Assembly: GCA_964503885.1 (NCBI GenBank)
Contig: CAZDCD010000005.1
Coordinates: 62,001 to 126,000 of the forward strand
Direction of reading: 5' to 3'
Origin: CAZDCD01 sp964503885
GTDB taxonomy: Bacteria; Bacteroidota; Bacteroidia; Bacteroidales; UBA10428
Length of the DNA stretch: 64,000 nt
Of the stretch, positions 38,911 through 47,011 are shown in pieces. Below the pieces are notes generated by a model. The model was given only the letters and a program-made list of their open reading frames with translations. It was not told the origin of the DNA and ran no database searches. Each line of letters begins with the position of its first letter. Within the stretch, counting starts at the first letter, position 1. Made by a program: the position numbers and the translations under genes.

Positions 38911-39056
38911 GCGGACTGTCTGTTCATTGCCTTTAACGGATTAAAAGTGAATATATGGAATCAAAATCTATTTTGATTTCTGTGGATTTCATAACATACC
39001 GCACGGGGTATATCATTTACGGTAAGTAAATGGCTAAGAATGCCGGAAAATCAGTA

Positions 39057-39076
39057 TTGTTCACGTCTGTGAACAA
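39057..39076. promoter_or_regulatory. 8-bp perfect inverted repeat before rpiA
   Basis: TTGTTCAC-gtct-GTGAACAA, 40 bases upstream of the probable rpiA start. It could be an operator or a leader hairpin; not assignable. Confidence 0.4.
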
Positions 39077-39115
39077 GTTCTGCTTTTCCCAATGTCATTG
39101 CAAATAAAATTCAAA

Positions 39116-39823
39116 ATGAAAAGAATCGAGCAAATAACTGATCAGCACATAAAAAAAAAGGTGGGCGAAAAAGCTGTCGATTTTGTAAAAGACGGCATGC
39201 TGGTTGGTTTGGGTAGCGGATCGACGGTAAAGTATGCTTTCACCGAATTGGGAAGAAGGATAAGGCAAGGATTACAGATTATCGGCATATCCTCTTCTGC
39301 AGAAACTACAGCACTTGCCAGGGCAAATCATATTCCCCTGCTGCCGGTGGATGATGTCAGGGAAATTGATCTTACCATTGACGGGGCGGATGAGATCGAT
39401 CCGAACGGAAATGCCATTAAAGGCAGGCACGGGGCATTTCTGCAAGAAAAGCTGATAAGTCGAAAAAGCAGGGAAACCATTTGGGTTGTTACCGAATCAA
39501 AAATGGTCGAATTCCTTGGAAGGTCGCCTTTACCCGTAGAAGTGATCAGGGAAAACAACAAATTGCTGCTTGACCATTTCAGGGAAAACGCCATCAGGGC
39601 AGAACTCCGGATGGACAAAAACAACACTCCGCTGGTTACCGAAAACGGCAATCATATTATTGACCTTTATTTTGGTCGTATCACTGATCCTTTCGGATTG
39701 AATGAGCGGCTGGAATTGATGACAGGAATTATTGAATCCGGCCTCTTCCTGAATATGGTGGACAAAGTACTTGTAGGATTGAACAACAAGGAGATACAAT
39801 TCATCCAGTTTGAGCGGGTCTAA
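39116..39823 (+). CDS. rpiA: Ribose-5-phosphate isomerase A, divergent
   Basis: ATG at 39116 (MKRIEQITDQHIKKKVG) is preferred over 39092; 235 residues. Family motifs: VGLGSGSTVKYAF, ISSSAETTALA, LTIDGADEIDPNG. The next motif, usually KGGGGALLREK, is KGRHGAFLQEK here: the catalytic Lys and the later Glu/Lys are kept, but two glycines are Arg-His. It would interconvert ribose-5-phosphate and ribulose-5-phosphate. Candidate operators and a -24/-12-like element upstream suggest stress-type control, and the change may mean a specialised paralogue. Confidence 0.85.
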   Translation: MKRIEQITDQHIKKKVGEKAVDFVKDGMLVGLGSGSTVKYAFTELGRRIRQGLQIIGISSSAETTALARANHIPLLPVDDVREIDLTIDGADEIDPNGNAIKGRHGAFLQEKLISRKSRETIWVVTESKMVEFLGRSPLPVEVIRENNKLLLDHFRENAIRAELRMDKNNTPLVTENGNHIIDLYFGRITDPFGLNERLELMTGIIESGLFLNMVDKVLVGLNNKEIQFIQFERV

Positions 39824-39858
39824 AAAATACGTTCCATCAAAACACCTGCCGTAATTCC

Positions 39859-41751
39859 CTATACTTCTCCCAGTATTGCCTTAACATCATCTGCATCCAG
39901 CACTTCTTTCTGAAGCAGCAGTTCAGCCATTTCCTCCAGTTTATCGCGTTTTTCCCGCAGCAGATCAATGGCATCACCATAGCATTTGTTTATAAAACCC
40001 ATTGCTTCATCGTCGATTACCTGTTCCATTTTTTCCGATCTTTTTTCAGCCATCAGATCACCTCCGAGAAGCTGGTTCTGAAATCTTTTCTTTAGTGACA
40101 GGTTTTTCAGTTTATCACTCATCCCATAGATCGTAACCATGTCGTAAACAAGCTGTGTCACCCTCTCAAGGTCGTTGGCCGCACCGGTGGATACATCTCC
40201 GAATATTATTTCTTCGGCCGCTCTTCCGCCAAGCATACCTCTGATCTTACCCAGGAGTTCATTTTTCGACATGAGAAAACGATCTTCCAGTGGCGACTGA
40301 ATGGTATAACCCAAAGCTCCGATCCCTCTTGGTACTATCGACACTTTATGCACCGGATCAGCTCCCGGGGTAAAATATCCGATGATGGCATGTCCTGACT
40401 CATGGTATGCAACAATTTTACGTTCCCTGGGATTAATCAGGCGGTTTTTTCTTTCAAGTCCGGCGATTACCCGTTCAATGGCTTCCTGGAAATCCTCAGG
40501 TTCGATATGTGTCTTCCCTTTTCGTGACGCCAGCAAAGCGGCTTCGTTGCAAATGTTAGCCAGATCGGCACCTGAAAATCCCGGTGTTTGTGCTGCAACT
40601 GTTCTCAGGTCGGTATCCTTATGCAAGGTAAGATTGCGGGTGTGTACCTTCAGAATATCTTGTCTGCCGATTAAATCGGGCCTGTCGACCAATACCTGGC
40701 GGTCGAACCTCCCGGGCCTTAGCAAAGCCCTGTCGAGCACTTCAGGCCTGTTTGTCGATCCGATAAGAATAATGGCATCACCGGGTGCAAAACCGTCCAT
40801 TTCTGACAGCAACTGATTCAGTGTGTTCTCCCTTTCATCGTTGCCGCTGATCTGCAGGGCAGCGCCGCGACTTTTACCGATCGCGTCGATCTCATCGATA
40901 AAAATGATGCAGGGCGATTTGGTTTTGGCCTCTTTGAACAGATCACGTACCCTTGCAGCGCCTACACCCACAAACATTTCGACAAAATCGGAACCTGTCA
41001 TGCTGAAAAAAGGAACCCCTGCCTCACCGGCAACAGCACGGGCCAGAAGAGTTTTTCCCGTACCCGGTGGTCCGACAAGAAGAACACCTTTCGGTAATTT
41101 AGCCCCCAGGCGTGTAAACTTGCCCGGATTTTTTAAAAAATCAATCATTTCAGTGAGTTCTTCCTTGGCCTCATCAACACCCGCAACATCTTCAAATGTG
41201 ATCTTATGGTTTTCATCAAGGACATAGAGTTTGGCTTTGCTTCTTCCCACATTAAAAATGCTTTGTGATCCTCCTCCGGTCATGTTTTTATTGATCCGTC
41301 TGAACAAAAATCCCCACAGTAAAAACAACAGGACAAAGGGAATGATCCAACCGAGAATATTAACAAACCAGTTCGACTGGATTTTTCCTTCATATTTTAC
41401 ATGATGTTTTTCAAGCTCTTCGAGGAGTTGCCCGTCATCGAGCTTGACCACCTCAAACTGGCGTTCCTGTTTGCCCGATTTGCTCCATGGCCATTTCAGT
41501 GAAGGCAACAAACTTTTTGTGCTATCCTTTTTTGCCGTACCCGAAGTGTCTCCGGGTATTTTAAAATATCCCGTAAGTTTATCTTCACCGATTATCAGCC
41601 TGTCGATCTTATCCACACGAAGACTGTCCTTGAACTGATCATAGGTGAGTTCTACCTCATTTTCCGAAGGAGTGACAAAAAACTGCAAAAAAATAAAAAT
41701 CAGGAAGAAAATTAAAAGATAAGGAATGCTAAACGTCCTGCGGTTTTTCAT
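39859..41751 (-). CDS. ftsH: ATP-dependent zinc metalloprotease FtsH
   Basis: 630 residues. Two membrane segments (near 8-24 and 130-150) flank a periplasmic domain. The AAA+ module has Walker A GPPGTGKT near 228, Walker B IIFIDEIDA and the SRH (LLRPGRFDRQ). The metalloprotease domain shows HESGHAIIG (HExxH) near 450. It degrades membrane and soluble regulatory proteins at the inner membrane. A TTGGAATAATCTTTTCC element with GG 24 bases before the expected start lies 33-50 bases upstream, together with an operator-like site, suggesting that this copy belongs to the local stress regulon rather than being the housekeeping copy. Confidence 0.95.
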   Translation of the reverse strand: MKNRRTFSIPYLLIFFLIFIFLQFFVTPSENEVELTYDQFKDSLRVDKIDRLIIGEDKLTGYFKIPGDTSGTAKKDSTKSLLPSLKWPWSKSGKQERQFEVVKLDDGQLLEELEKHHVKYEGKIQSNWFVNILGWIIPFVLLFLLWGFLFRRINKNMTGGGSQSIFNVGRSKAKLYVLDENHKITFEDVAGVDEAKEELTEMIDFLKNPGKFTRLGAKLPKGVLLVGPPGTGKTLLARAVAGEAGVPFFSMTGSDFVEMFVGVGAARVRDLFKEAKTKSPCIIFIDEIDAIGKSRGAALQISGNDERENTLNQLLSEMDGFAPGDAIILIGSTNRPEVLDRALLRPGRFDRQVLVDRPDLIGRQDILKVHTRNLTLHKDTDLRTVAAQTPGFSGADLANICNEAALLASRKGKTHIEPEDFQEAIERVIAGLERKNRLINPRERKIVAYHESGHAIIGYFTPGADPVHKVSIVPRGIGALGYTIQSPLEDRFLMSKNELLGKIRGMLGGRAAEEIIFGDVSTGAANDLERVTQLVYDMVTIYGMSDKLKNLSLKKRFQNQLLGGDLMAEKRSEKMEQVIDDEAMGFINKCYGDAIDLLREKRDKLEEMAELLLQKEVLDADDVKAILGEV

Positions 41752-41783
41752 AATATCAAAATTATTGTTATGGCATTGTCAAT

Positions 41784-41802
41784 GCGGAAAAGATTATTCC
41801 AA
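41784..41802 (-). promoter_or_regulatory. Candidate sigma-54 promoter for ftsH
   Basis: On the minus strand TTGGAATAATCTTTTCCGC, nearly identical (16 of 19) to the plus-strand element at 59239. The predicted start near 41775 gives a 24-base leader. The centre of the palindrome at 41897 is about 122 bases upstream. Confidence 0.5.
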
Positions 41803-41888
41803 CCGCCGGCTTAAAAAGATAAAAATTGTTAAGCGTCAGCAGAGAGCCACAATGAAGACCTTCATGGTCAACTATTAAACATAAAGAT

Positions 41889-41924
41889 TGTAGAGTTTTT
41901 CCACACTTTCCACAAAATTCCACA
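41889..41924. promoter_or_regulatory. Operator-like palindrome plus two half-sites
   Basis: TGTAGAGTTTTTCCACA (41889-41905) is followed by the half-sites TTTCCACA (41907-41914) and ATTCCACA (41917-41924) at about one-turn spacing. It is placed about 120 bases from the ftsH and about 150 bases from the lapA/dps predicted starts, so could serve both. Confidence 0.6.
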
Positions 41925-42022
41925 GTTGAATGGCCTGAACGGTCAGGCAGAAAAGAACCTGAACCCTAACGGTTAATCACTGAATGTCATCTATGGCAGG
42001 ATTTCAAGATTAAACCGGTTCA

Positions 42023-42039
42023 CTGGTACAACAATTGCT
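42023..42039 (+). promoter_or_regulatory. Sigma-54 promoter of the lapA-dps operon
   Basis: CTGGTACAACAATTGCT matches YTGGYACR-N4-TTGCW at essentially every constrained position with the exact ten-base GG-GC spacing (42025-42026, 42037-42038). Expected start near 42050, 63 bases before the first ATG. Confidence 0.75.
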
Positions 42040-42112
42040 GCGTATTGCCCAAACCATTATAGTACGAACAAGCCAAATTTCTTTTACAGGTTATCCGGTT
42101 AAAACAGTAAAC

Positions 42113-42463
42113 ATGCAAAAAGCGCTCCTGATCATATTGACATTCCTGCTGATCATAGTGGTATTTTCAGTTCAAAATGTCATTGAGGTTCAGGCGACAT
42201 TTTTCATCTGGAAATTTAACGCCTCATTACCTGTTTTATTATTGCTGTCACTGACCATAGGGGCATACCTGAGTTTTCTTTTCTCGATTCCCGGCAGAAC
42301 CGGAAAAAATAAGAAGATCGAAAGCCTTGAAAAAATATTTCCGAACTTACAAATCAAATTTCTTCTCAGAAACCAAAAGAGAAAAAATCAGAACAATAAA
42401 TGGTTAGATTATGGAAAAATCGAAGATCAGAACATTCGCAAAGCTGGGGTATTCACAACTTGA
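42113..42463 (+). CDS. LapA-domain (DUF1049) membrane protein
   Basis: ATG at 42113 (MQKALLIILTFLLIIVVFSVQN) is used because the upstream TTG at 42035 sits inside the promoter; 116 residues. Two membrane segments are separated by VEVQATFFIWKFNASLP, the LapA/YciS pattern, followed by a basic cytoplasmic tail. The family includes LPS-assembly-associated proteins in E. coli. The final 53 bases overlap the dps gene in another frame, giving tight coupling. Confidence 0.85.
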   Translation: MQKALLIILTFLLIIVVFSVQNVIEVQATFFIWKFNASLPVLLLLSLTIGAYLSFLFSIPGRTGKNKKIESLEKIFPNLQIKFLLRNQKRKNQNNKWLDYGKIEDQNIRKAGVFTT

Positions 42464-42917
42464 TACCGCTGAAATAGTGGTACGCCTGAATTCGGTACTT
42501 GCAACATATAATGTGTATGCTCAAAAGCTCAGAAATTTTCACTGGAATGCAATCGGACAGGATTTTTTTGATCTGCACGAGAAATTCGGAATGATGTATA
42601 GGGTAGCCGAAGAACACATAGATGAAATAGCAGAAAAGATCCGACTCTTTGGACAAAATCCGTACAGCACCCTTAAGGAATATATCAATCATTCGAGTAT
42701 CAAAGAACCGGTAGAAAAGGTATCATCGATTGAAATGGCAAAAACAATTCTTAATGATATACGAATATTGTTATCTCTGATGGAGGAATGTATCCATGTT
42801 TCGGAAGATTTAAGCGATTTTGCCACAGAAAATATGATGAAAAGTTTTATCAGAACGATAGAAAAAGACCACTGGATGTTAACAGCCTGGCTGAATGAAC
42901 CGATAGTGAAAAGATAA
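42411..42917 (+). CDS. Dps-family ferritin-like DNA-protecting protein
   Basis: 168 residues. VYAQKLRNFHWNAIGQDFFDLHEKF and YRVAEEHIDEIAEKIRLFGQNP contain the ferroxidase ligands (His in FHWN, Asp in FDLHEKF, Glu/Asp in EEHIDE) of the Dps inter-subunit centre. It stores iron and quenches peroxide-driven Fenton chemistry. It overlaps the lapA-like gene and lies behind the best sigma-54 promoter of the block, in line with induction under stress or starvation. Confidence 0.92.
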   Translation: MEKSKIRTFAKLGYSQLDTAEIVVRLNSVLATYNVYAQKLRNFHWNAIGQDFFDLHEKFGMMYRVAEEHIDEIAEKIRLFGQNPYSTLKEYINHSSIKEPVEKVSSIEMAKTILNDIRILLSLMEECIHVSEDLSDFATENMMKSFIRTIEKDHWMLTAWLNEPIVKR

Positions 42918-43077
42918 GTTTCTGCATACCTGTTTACACTGGTTAAATTTTGCACTGCCCCGCATGCCGGAATTGGCAGGCAACGCAGATAATACCTCAC
43001 GCCTCATAAGTATTCCATGCGAATCATAAAATCATTGCATAAAATAGTCGTTTTGGGATTACAGGTGAATATTGTAC

Positions 43078-43572
43078 TCATATCTTATACCGTAGATTTT
43101 TTTTTGCAAAGAAAATCCTGCTTTTCACAGTTCCGATATTGATCCCGAGCTCGTTTGCTATTTCGTTGTATTTAAATCCGGTAAGATGCATGAGAAGGGG
43201 CACTTTCTGGTTTTTATCCAGATTGTCGATTGCCATATTCATTTCTTTGAGCTGAATAGTTTTTAGTATGTTATCATCCGATACGTTATCAAAGAGTGTG
43301 GAATCTTCTGATGAAACATCCTCGATTTTGTTTTTCCGTTTCTTCATTTTCCGGTAATTGTTTATGAAAATGTTTTTCATAATGGTATATGTCCACCCCT
43401 TCATGTTTTTATAATCCGATGCCATGAATCTTTCCTTATTGTCTAACGCCCTCAGGTAAGTATCCTGAAGCAGGTCATTGGCGTCTTCCACATTCGAAGC
43501 CAGAATAGATGCATACCGTCTGAGAGAATCTTCAAGATTGGTGAGTTGGATGTTGAATTCTAAAGTTGTCAT
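43078..43572 (-). CDS. RNA polymerase ECF-type sigma factor
   Basis: 164 residues with region 2 (VEDANDLLQDTYLRALDNKERF; KGWTYTIMKNIFINNYRK) and region 4 (LMHLTGFKYNEIANELGINIGTVKSRIFFAKKNLR) of extracytoplasmic-function sigma factors. No adjacent anti-sigma gene is found; the neighbours are dps upstream on the other strand and the NtrC-type regulator. A YTGGYAT element and a full palindromic site lie upstream, so it is a candidate target of the sigma-54 system, which would make a sigma cascade. Confidence 0.92.
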   Translation of the reverse strand: MTTLEFNIQLTNLEDSLRRYASILASNVEDANDLLQDTYLRALDNKERFMASDYKNMKGWTYTIMKNIFINNYRKMKKRKNKIEDVSSEDSTLFDNVSDDNILKTIQLKEMNMAIDNLDKNQKVPLLMHLTGFKYNEIANELGINIGTVKSRIFFAKKNLRYKI

Positions 43573-43616
43573 AGTCTTAAGTTTTGCATGTTATTATTAC
43601 ACCTGTAACGAACATA

Positions 43617-43634
43617 TAACAAGACTATGCCAAA
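43617..43634 (-). promoter_or_regulatory. Candidate -24/-12-like promoter of the ECF sigma gene
   Basis: On the minus strand TTTGGCATAGTCTTGTTA: strong -24 part (TTGGCAT) but a degenerate -12 part (TGTT instead of TTGC). The predicted start near 43606 leaves a 34-base leader. Confidence 0.4.
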
Positions 43635-43726
43635 CCCTGCAACACAGTGTTAAATTATATTAAATATGCACAAAGCAGAAGAATAGCGTGATATGGCGAT
43701 GGTATAAACAGTAAGTGAACAGGAAC

Positions 43727-43743
43727 TGTGGATATTTTCTACA
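43727..43743. promoter_or_regulatory. Operator-like palindrome upstream of the ECF sigma gene
   Basis: TGTGGATATTTTCTACA, a member of the TGTRRA-n5-TTCYACA family, about 129 bases from the predicted ECF start and in the spacer that follows the regulator gene. Confidence 0.6.
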
Positions 43744-43767
43744 GGTTATCTACGAAAAATGTTGGGA

Positions 43768-45132
43768 TCATTCCCCTGCACTATCGATCTCAAGTTGTTT
43801 CAGCTTGTTGTACAGTGTTTTTCTGTCGATATTCAGCAGTTTGGCTGCCTGTGTTTTATTGTAGTTGGTTTCCTCAAGGGCATTTACGATGATCTCTTTT
43901 TCTGCAATTGCAGTAGCTTCCTTCAGTTCGAGTGAAGAAATTGCAGTTTTCTGGAACTTATGATCCAGATGGCTGTCGGTTGAATATGACCTGATCTCTT
44001 CAGGAAGCGATTGAATGGTAATCACATTGGATGAAGCAAGCAGAACGCTTCTTTTAATAACATTCTCCAGTTCGCGAATGTTTCCATACCAGGGATACGA
44101 AATAAGTGTCCTTCCGGCGTCATCCGAAATACCCGTGACATCCTTTCCAAATTCCAGATTGGATTTTTCAACAAACTTAGCGGCAAACAGCAGGACATCT
44201 TCTTTTCTTTCCCGCAATGGAGGGATAACGATCTTAACCACATTAATCCGGTGATAGAGGTCCTCCCTGAATGTATTGTTTTTCAAGCTTAATTTCAGGT
44301 TTTCATTTGTGGCGACAATGATTCTTACATCAACATCTATCTTTTTTTCATCTCCCAGTCTGCTTACGGCCTTTTCCTGCAAAACCCTCAGCATTTTCAG
44401 CTGATTCTCAAGCGAAAGATTCCCGATCTCATCTAAAAATAATGTTCCTCCGTGAGCCTGCTCGAAATATCCCCGTTTGTCTATAACGGCACCTGTGAAA
44501 GCTCCCTTGATATGACCAAATAGCTCACTGTTGGCAAGATCACGTGGAAGTGCTCCGCAATCCACTGCTACAAAAGGTTTGTTTTTGCGTTTGCTTTTAT
44601 AGTGTATTGCACGTGCTACATATTCTTTACCAGTACCTGTCTCACCTTCAATAAGTACAGTAACATCGGTGGGGGAAATGGACTGAACATCCTGCAGTAT
44701 CTTCCTGAACTGTTGGCTGTCTCCTGTAATAAATTGCTGTTCAAAAGTCTTTGAAGTAAGCCGATTGCTGTCTCCGTCGAGATTTCGCTTCAGCAATTGA
44801 AGAATTTCTTCGGGGTATATGGGTTTTGTAACATAGTCGATAGCTCCTGATTTGATGAGCTTTACTGCCATCTTCACGTCTGCATAAGCAGTCATAATTA
44901 CAATAGGGGTAAACAGGTTCTTTTTCTTGGTCAGTGAAACAATTTTCAATCCGTCAGAATCCGGCAGCCTGTAATCACAGAGAATAAGATCATACTCGTT
45001 CTCGTTTATCTTCTTTATGCCGGTTGAACCCGAAAAGGCTATATCGGTATGGTAGCCGTTTGTGGTGAGAAAATTTTCAAGCAGATTGCAAATGTAGGTA
45101 TCATCATCAATTACTAGTATTTTTTTTTTCAT
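43768..45132 (-). CDS. Sigma-54-dependent response regulator (NtrC family)
   Basis: Start at the ATG at 45132 (MKKKILVIDDDTYICNLLENF); the frame continues to 45153. 454 residues: receiver with phospho-acceptor Asp53 in LCDYRL, AAA+ domain with Walker A GETGTGKE near 163-170, canonical GAFTGA sigma-54 loop and Walker B TLFLDEIGNL, and a Fis-type DNA-binding domain (NYNKTQAAKLLNIDRKTLYNKLKQ). No kinase is adjacent; the hybrid kinases at 36519 and 49409 are in reach. As the only activator in the block it is the natural candidate to bind the repeated 17-bp palindromes. Confidence 0.94.
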   Translation of the reverse strand: MKKKILVIDDDTYICNLLENFLTTNGYHTDIAFSGSTGIKKINENEYDLILCDYRLPDSDGLKIVSLTKKKNLFTPIVIMTAYADVKMAVKLIKSGAIDYVTKPIYPEEILQLLKRNLDGDSNRLTSKTFEQQFITGDSQQFRKILQDVQSISPTDVTVLIEGETGTGKEYVARAIHYKSKRKNKPFVAVDCGALPRDLANSELFGHIKGAFTGAVIDKRGYFEQAHGGTLFLDEIGNLSLENQLKMLRVLQEKAVSRLGDEKKIDVDVRIIVATNENLKLSLKNNTFREDLYHRINVVKIVIPPLRERKEDVLLFAAKFVEKSNLEFGKDVTGISDDAGRTLISYPWYGNIRELENVIKRSVLLASSNVITIQSLPEEIRSYSTDSHLDHKFQKTAISSLELKEATAIAEKEIIVNALEETNYNKTQAAKLLNIDRKTLYNKLKQLEIDSAGE

Positions 45133-45478
45133 ACTATTAATGTTATACCTCATTGGATTAAATAAGAATTAGTAATACAGGCATACAAAGATAAAAATAA
45201 AAAACCCAATTGCTTAAAAATTAACAATAAATAACATTTAACCGGGTAACAAGTCCAACTTACTTTTTCAAACATGAACCAGCCTGAACTTAATGTATTT
45301 GTATGTACAATGGCTTACATTCAGGCCCGTATCAGACTGAATATCCTGGAAAAGCCAATTTTCCCGTCACACCGTCAAAAAAAAAGTCAGATGCAATGTT
45401 GATTGGCTATAATCGTTTGAACACAATAATCTGCTGTTATAAGCTTTACAAGCCGCTCTTATTAAGATACGGGATACA
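45133..45478. other. Intergenic region
   Basis: AT-rich. I found neither a palindromic site nor a -24/-12 element for the regulator gene, so its expression is probably constitutive. A weak plus-strand reading frame at 45303 is not protein-like. Confidence 0.5.
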
Positions 45479-45853
45479 TCAGGTATTAAAAAAAATTATT
45501 CCTGCATTTATTTTCTGGCTTGTAAGCTCATTTTTAACCGAATCCCTGAGCCATTCAGGTACGATAAGATAAAGGTTACCGTTTCTTTTCTGAGCGTGAA
45601 GAGAAAATAATTTCCATTTATTGATCTGAAAATTATCATCAAGCTCAATTTCATAAAGATTAGAACTATCGCCGAAACTAACGGCTACATCCGGAGTATA
45701 GGCCTCATCACTGCCTTTGATCTTCAATTTGGCAGGATTTTCATATTTATCGATATAGGACGTTTTGATTTCTTCAGGATGTTTTTCTTCCAGAAGATTG
45801 TCTATCAGTGCATTGACTATCGTTTCTTTGTCAATTCTTTCTTCCTTTCTCAT
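45479..45853 (-). CDS. Small protein resembling a PD-(D/E)XK nuclease-fold domain
   Basis: 124 residues. TPDVAVSFGDSSNLYEIELDDN carries an Asp followed by E-x-E, then NKWKLFSLHAQKRNGNLYLIVPEWL, an order of elements reminiscent of restriction-endonuclease-like folds; the catalytic Lys is not certain. No known family could be named. It follows a small winged-helix-like protein gene by 21 bases, and both are transcribed towards the NtrC regulator. Function unknown. Confidence 0.6.
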   Translation of the reverse strand: MRKEERIDKETIVNALIDNLLEEKHPEEIKTSYIDKYENPAKLKIKGSDEAYTPDVAVSFGDSSNLYEIELDDNFQINKWKLFSLHAQKRNGNLYLIVPEWLRDSVKNELTSQKINAGIIFFNT

Positions 45854-45874
45854 TATTGAAAATTTAGGATGTTA

Positions 45875-46075
45875 TTACGATTTTTTGTATTTATCATTCA
45901 ACGTATAGTACGTTGAAATTTTTGTTTTTCTGATGATATCTTTTTTTTGAAGCTCCATAAAATATTTCATACCTTCCTGGTATGATATTCCCATTTCTCT
46001 TATGATATCACCGGGGGAGAAATACTTATTCCTGTTCATATAGGATATCATTTTTTGGAATATAGGATCCTTCAT
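45875..46075 (-). CDS. Small winged-helix-like protein
   Basis: 66 residues, helical in the first half (ISYMNRNKYFSPGDIIREMGISYQEGMKYF) with a beta hairpin at the end (TKISTYYTLNDKY), consistent with a winged helix-turn-helix. It is basic. It forms a two-gene unit with the PD-(D/E)XK-like gene downstream. Could be a DNA-binding partner or a regulator; not recognised further. Confidence 0.6.
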   Translation of the reverse strand: MKDPIFQKMISYMNRNKYFSPGDIIREMGISYQEGMKYFMELQKKDIIRKTKISTYYTLNDKYKKS

Positions 46076-46204
46076 AATTTTACTTTTAATATTACTCCTG
46101 CTATCCTTGATACAAAACCATTCTAAATCATATCCTTTTATTATCCAGATATTTAAAGTAAAAAAACATAAGATATTTCGTGAATTCAGTTATTTTATTA
46201 TGTG

Positions 46205-46642
46205 TTAGCCATAGGTACTGGTTTTAGAGAAATATGCCACAATAACTGCTATGCTTAATGCAAACAATAATAGCCAGAAATAAGTATTCATTTTCAGAAG
46301 CCTGTTTTTTTCTTCAGGTCCGGGTCTTAATGAAATTTCCCTTGTTTTTTTCAGGCTTCTTAACCTGCCATTTTTTGGCGGATGGTTAGCCGCACTGAGT
46401 AACAAGGATATAATCAAACCTGCAGCAAGCACAATACCTAAGTAACCGGCTGTATCCTGACGATATGCACGACCGGAGACTATGGTAAATGTCCATAACG
46501 TCAGAAACAAAACCACATTAAATGACCAGAAACTGCCCCAGGGACCAAAATTTCTCAAAATGACCGTAAAAATAAGGCTGTATACAAGGGAGATCATCAA
46601 CACCAGGAGCAATTCAACAGCATTTATGTAAGCTTGTGACAT
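46205..46642 (-). CDS. Four-helix integral membrane protein of unknown function
   Basis: 145 residues with hydrophobic segments near 9-30, 38-55, 68-84 and 121-140, separated by a basic cytoplasmic loop (NGRLRSLKKTREISLRPG). No family recognised. A TTTGGCAT element just upstream and a full palindromic site at 46779 place it in the proposed stress regulon. Confidence 0.75.
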   Translation of the reverse strand: MSQAYINAVELLLVLMISLVYSLIFTVILRNFGPWGSFWSFNVVLFLTLWTFTIVSGRAYRQDTAGYLGIVLAAGLIISLLLSAANHPPKNGRLRSLKKTREISLRPGPEEKNRLLKMNTYFWLLLFALSIAVIVAYFSKTSTYG

Positions 46643-46674
46643 TTTGAAGGTTAAAATTTAGAATATTACCTTGT

Positions 46675-46692
46675 TATAAAATTTATGCCAAA
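46675..46692 (-). promoter_or_regulatory. Candidate -24/-12-like promoter of the membrane-protein gene
   Basis: On the minus strand TTTGGCATAAATTTTATA. Good -24 (TTGGCAT), weak -12 (TTAT). Predicted start about 46664, 22 bases before the ATG. Confidence 0.4.
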
Positions 46693-46778
46693 CCGGTTCT
46701 TCCCAAAGATGATCGTTTTAAGGGTATTGTTTTGTAATAAATTATGAAAGATTGGTGTTCGTCCCCGATTGCCGAAGG

Positions 46779-46795
46779 TGTGAAATATTTCCACA
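46779..46795. promoter_or_regulatory. Operator-like palindrome
   Basis: TGTGAAATATTTCCACA, near-perfect palindrome, about 123 bases upstream of the predicted start of the gene at 46205-46642. Confidence 0.6.
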
Positions 46796-47011
46796 TATCC
46801 GTTTTCCACGAGTATATTTCTGAAGATCATTATTTCTAAAACAAAGTACGGTATTAATCAGATCACAACAACATTGTCAATAACATCCACCACCCAACGG
46901 TGATAAAGATTAGCATTAACCACTTTCTGAAGGTTGATTATCCTGTTTGGAATGGCGCCGGCTATCACGGCCATTGCTATTATTTACCTTTCCTGCGATC
47001 AGCCTGCACCA

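Larger units (their letters stand above)
38547..39115. other. Intergenic region with tandem operator-like palindromes
   Basis: It holds two adjacent 17-bp palindrome-like sites (listed separately), a -24/-12-like sequence at 38894-38910 and an 8-bp inverted repeat at 39057-39076. The remainder is AT-rich, without a convincing gene. Confidence 0.6.
41752..42112. other. Divergent intergenic region between ftsH and the lapA/dps operon
   Basis: It contains one full palindromic site, two extra half-sites and two oppositely oriented -24/-12-like promoters, all listed separately. No gene is present. Confidence 0.65.
46643..47011. other. Intergenic region with regulatory sites
   Basis: It contains the -24-like element and the palindrome listed separately, plus an additional TTTTCCACGA half-site near 46802. 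No gene is present. Confidence 0.6.

Noticed and set aside
38829..38973. Short plus-strand open frame (with MNYIGTVVGADCLF) upstream of rpiA
   Set aside because: Only about 30 codons after the ATG, no ribosome binding site, and it overlaps the candidate promoter. Could at most be a gene remnant.
45303..45572. 89-codon plus-strand frame overlapping the small nuclease-like gene
   Set aside because: It overlaps a better candidate on the other strand and has no start signals.
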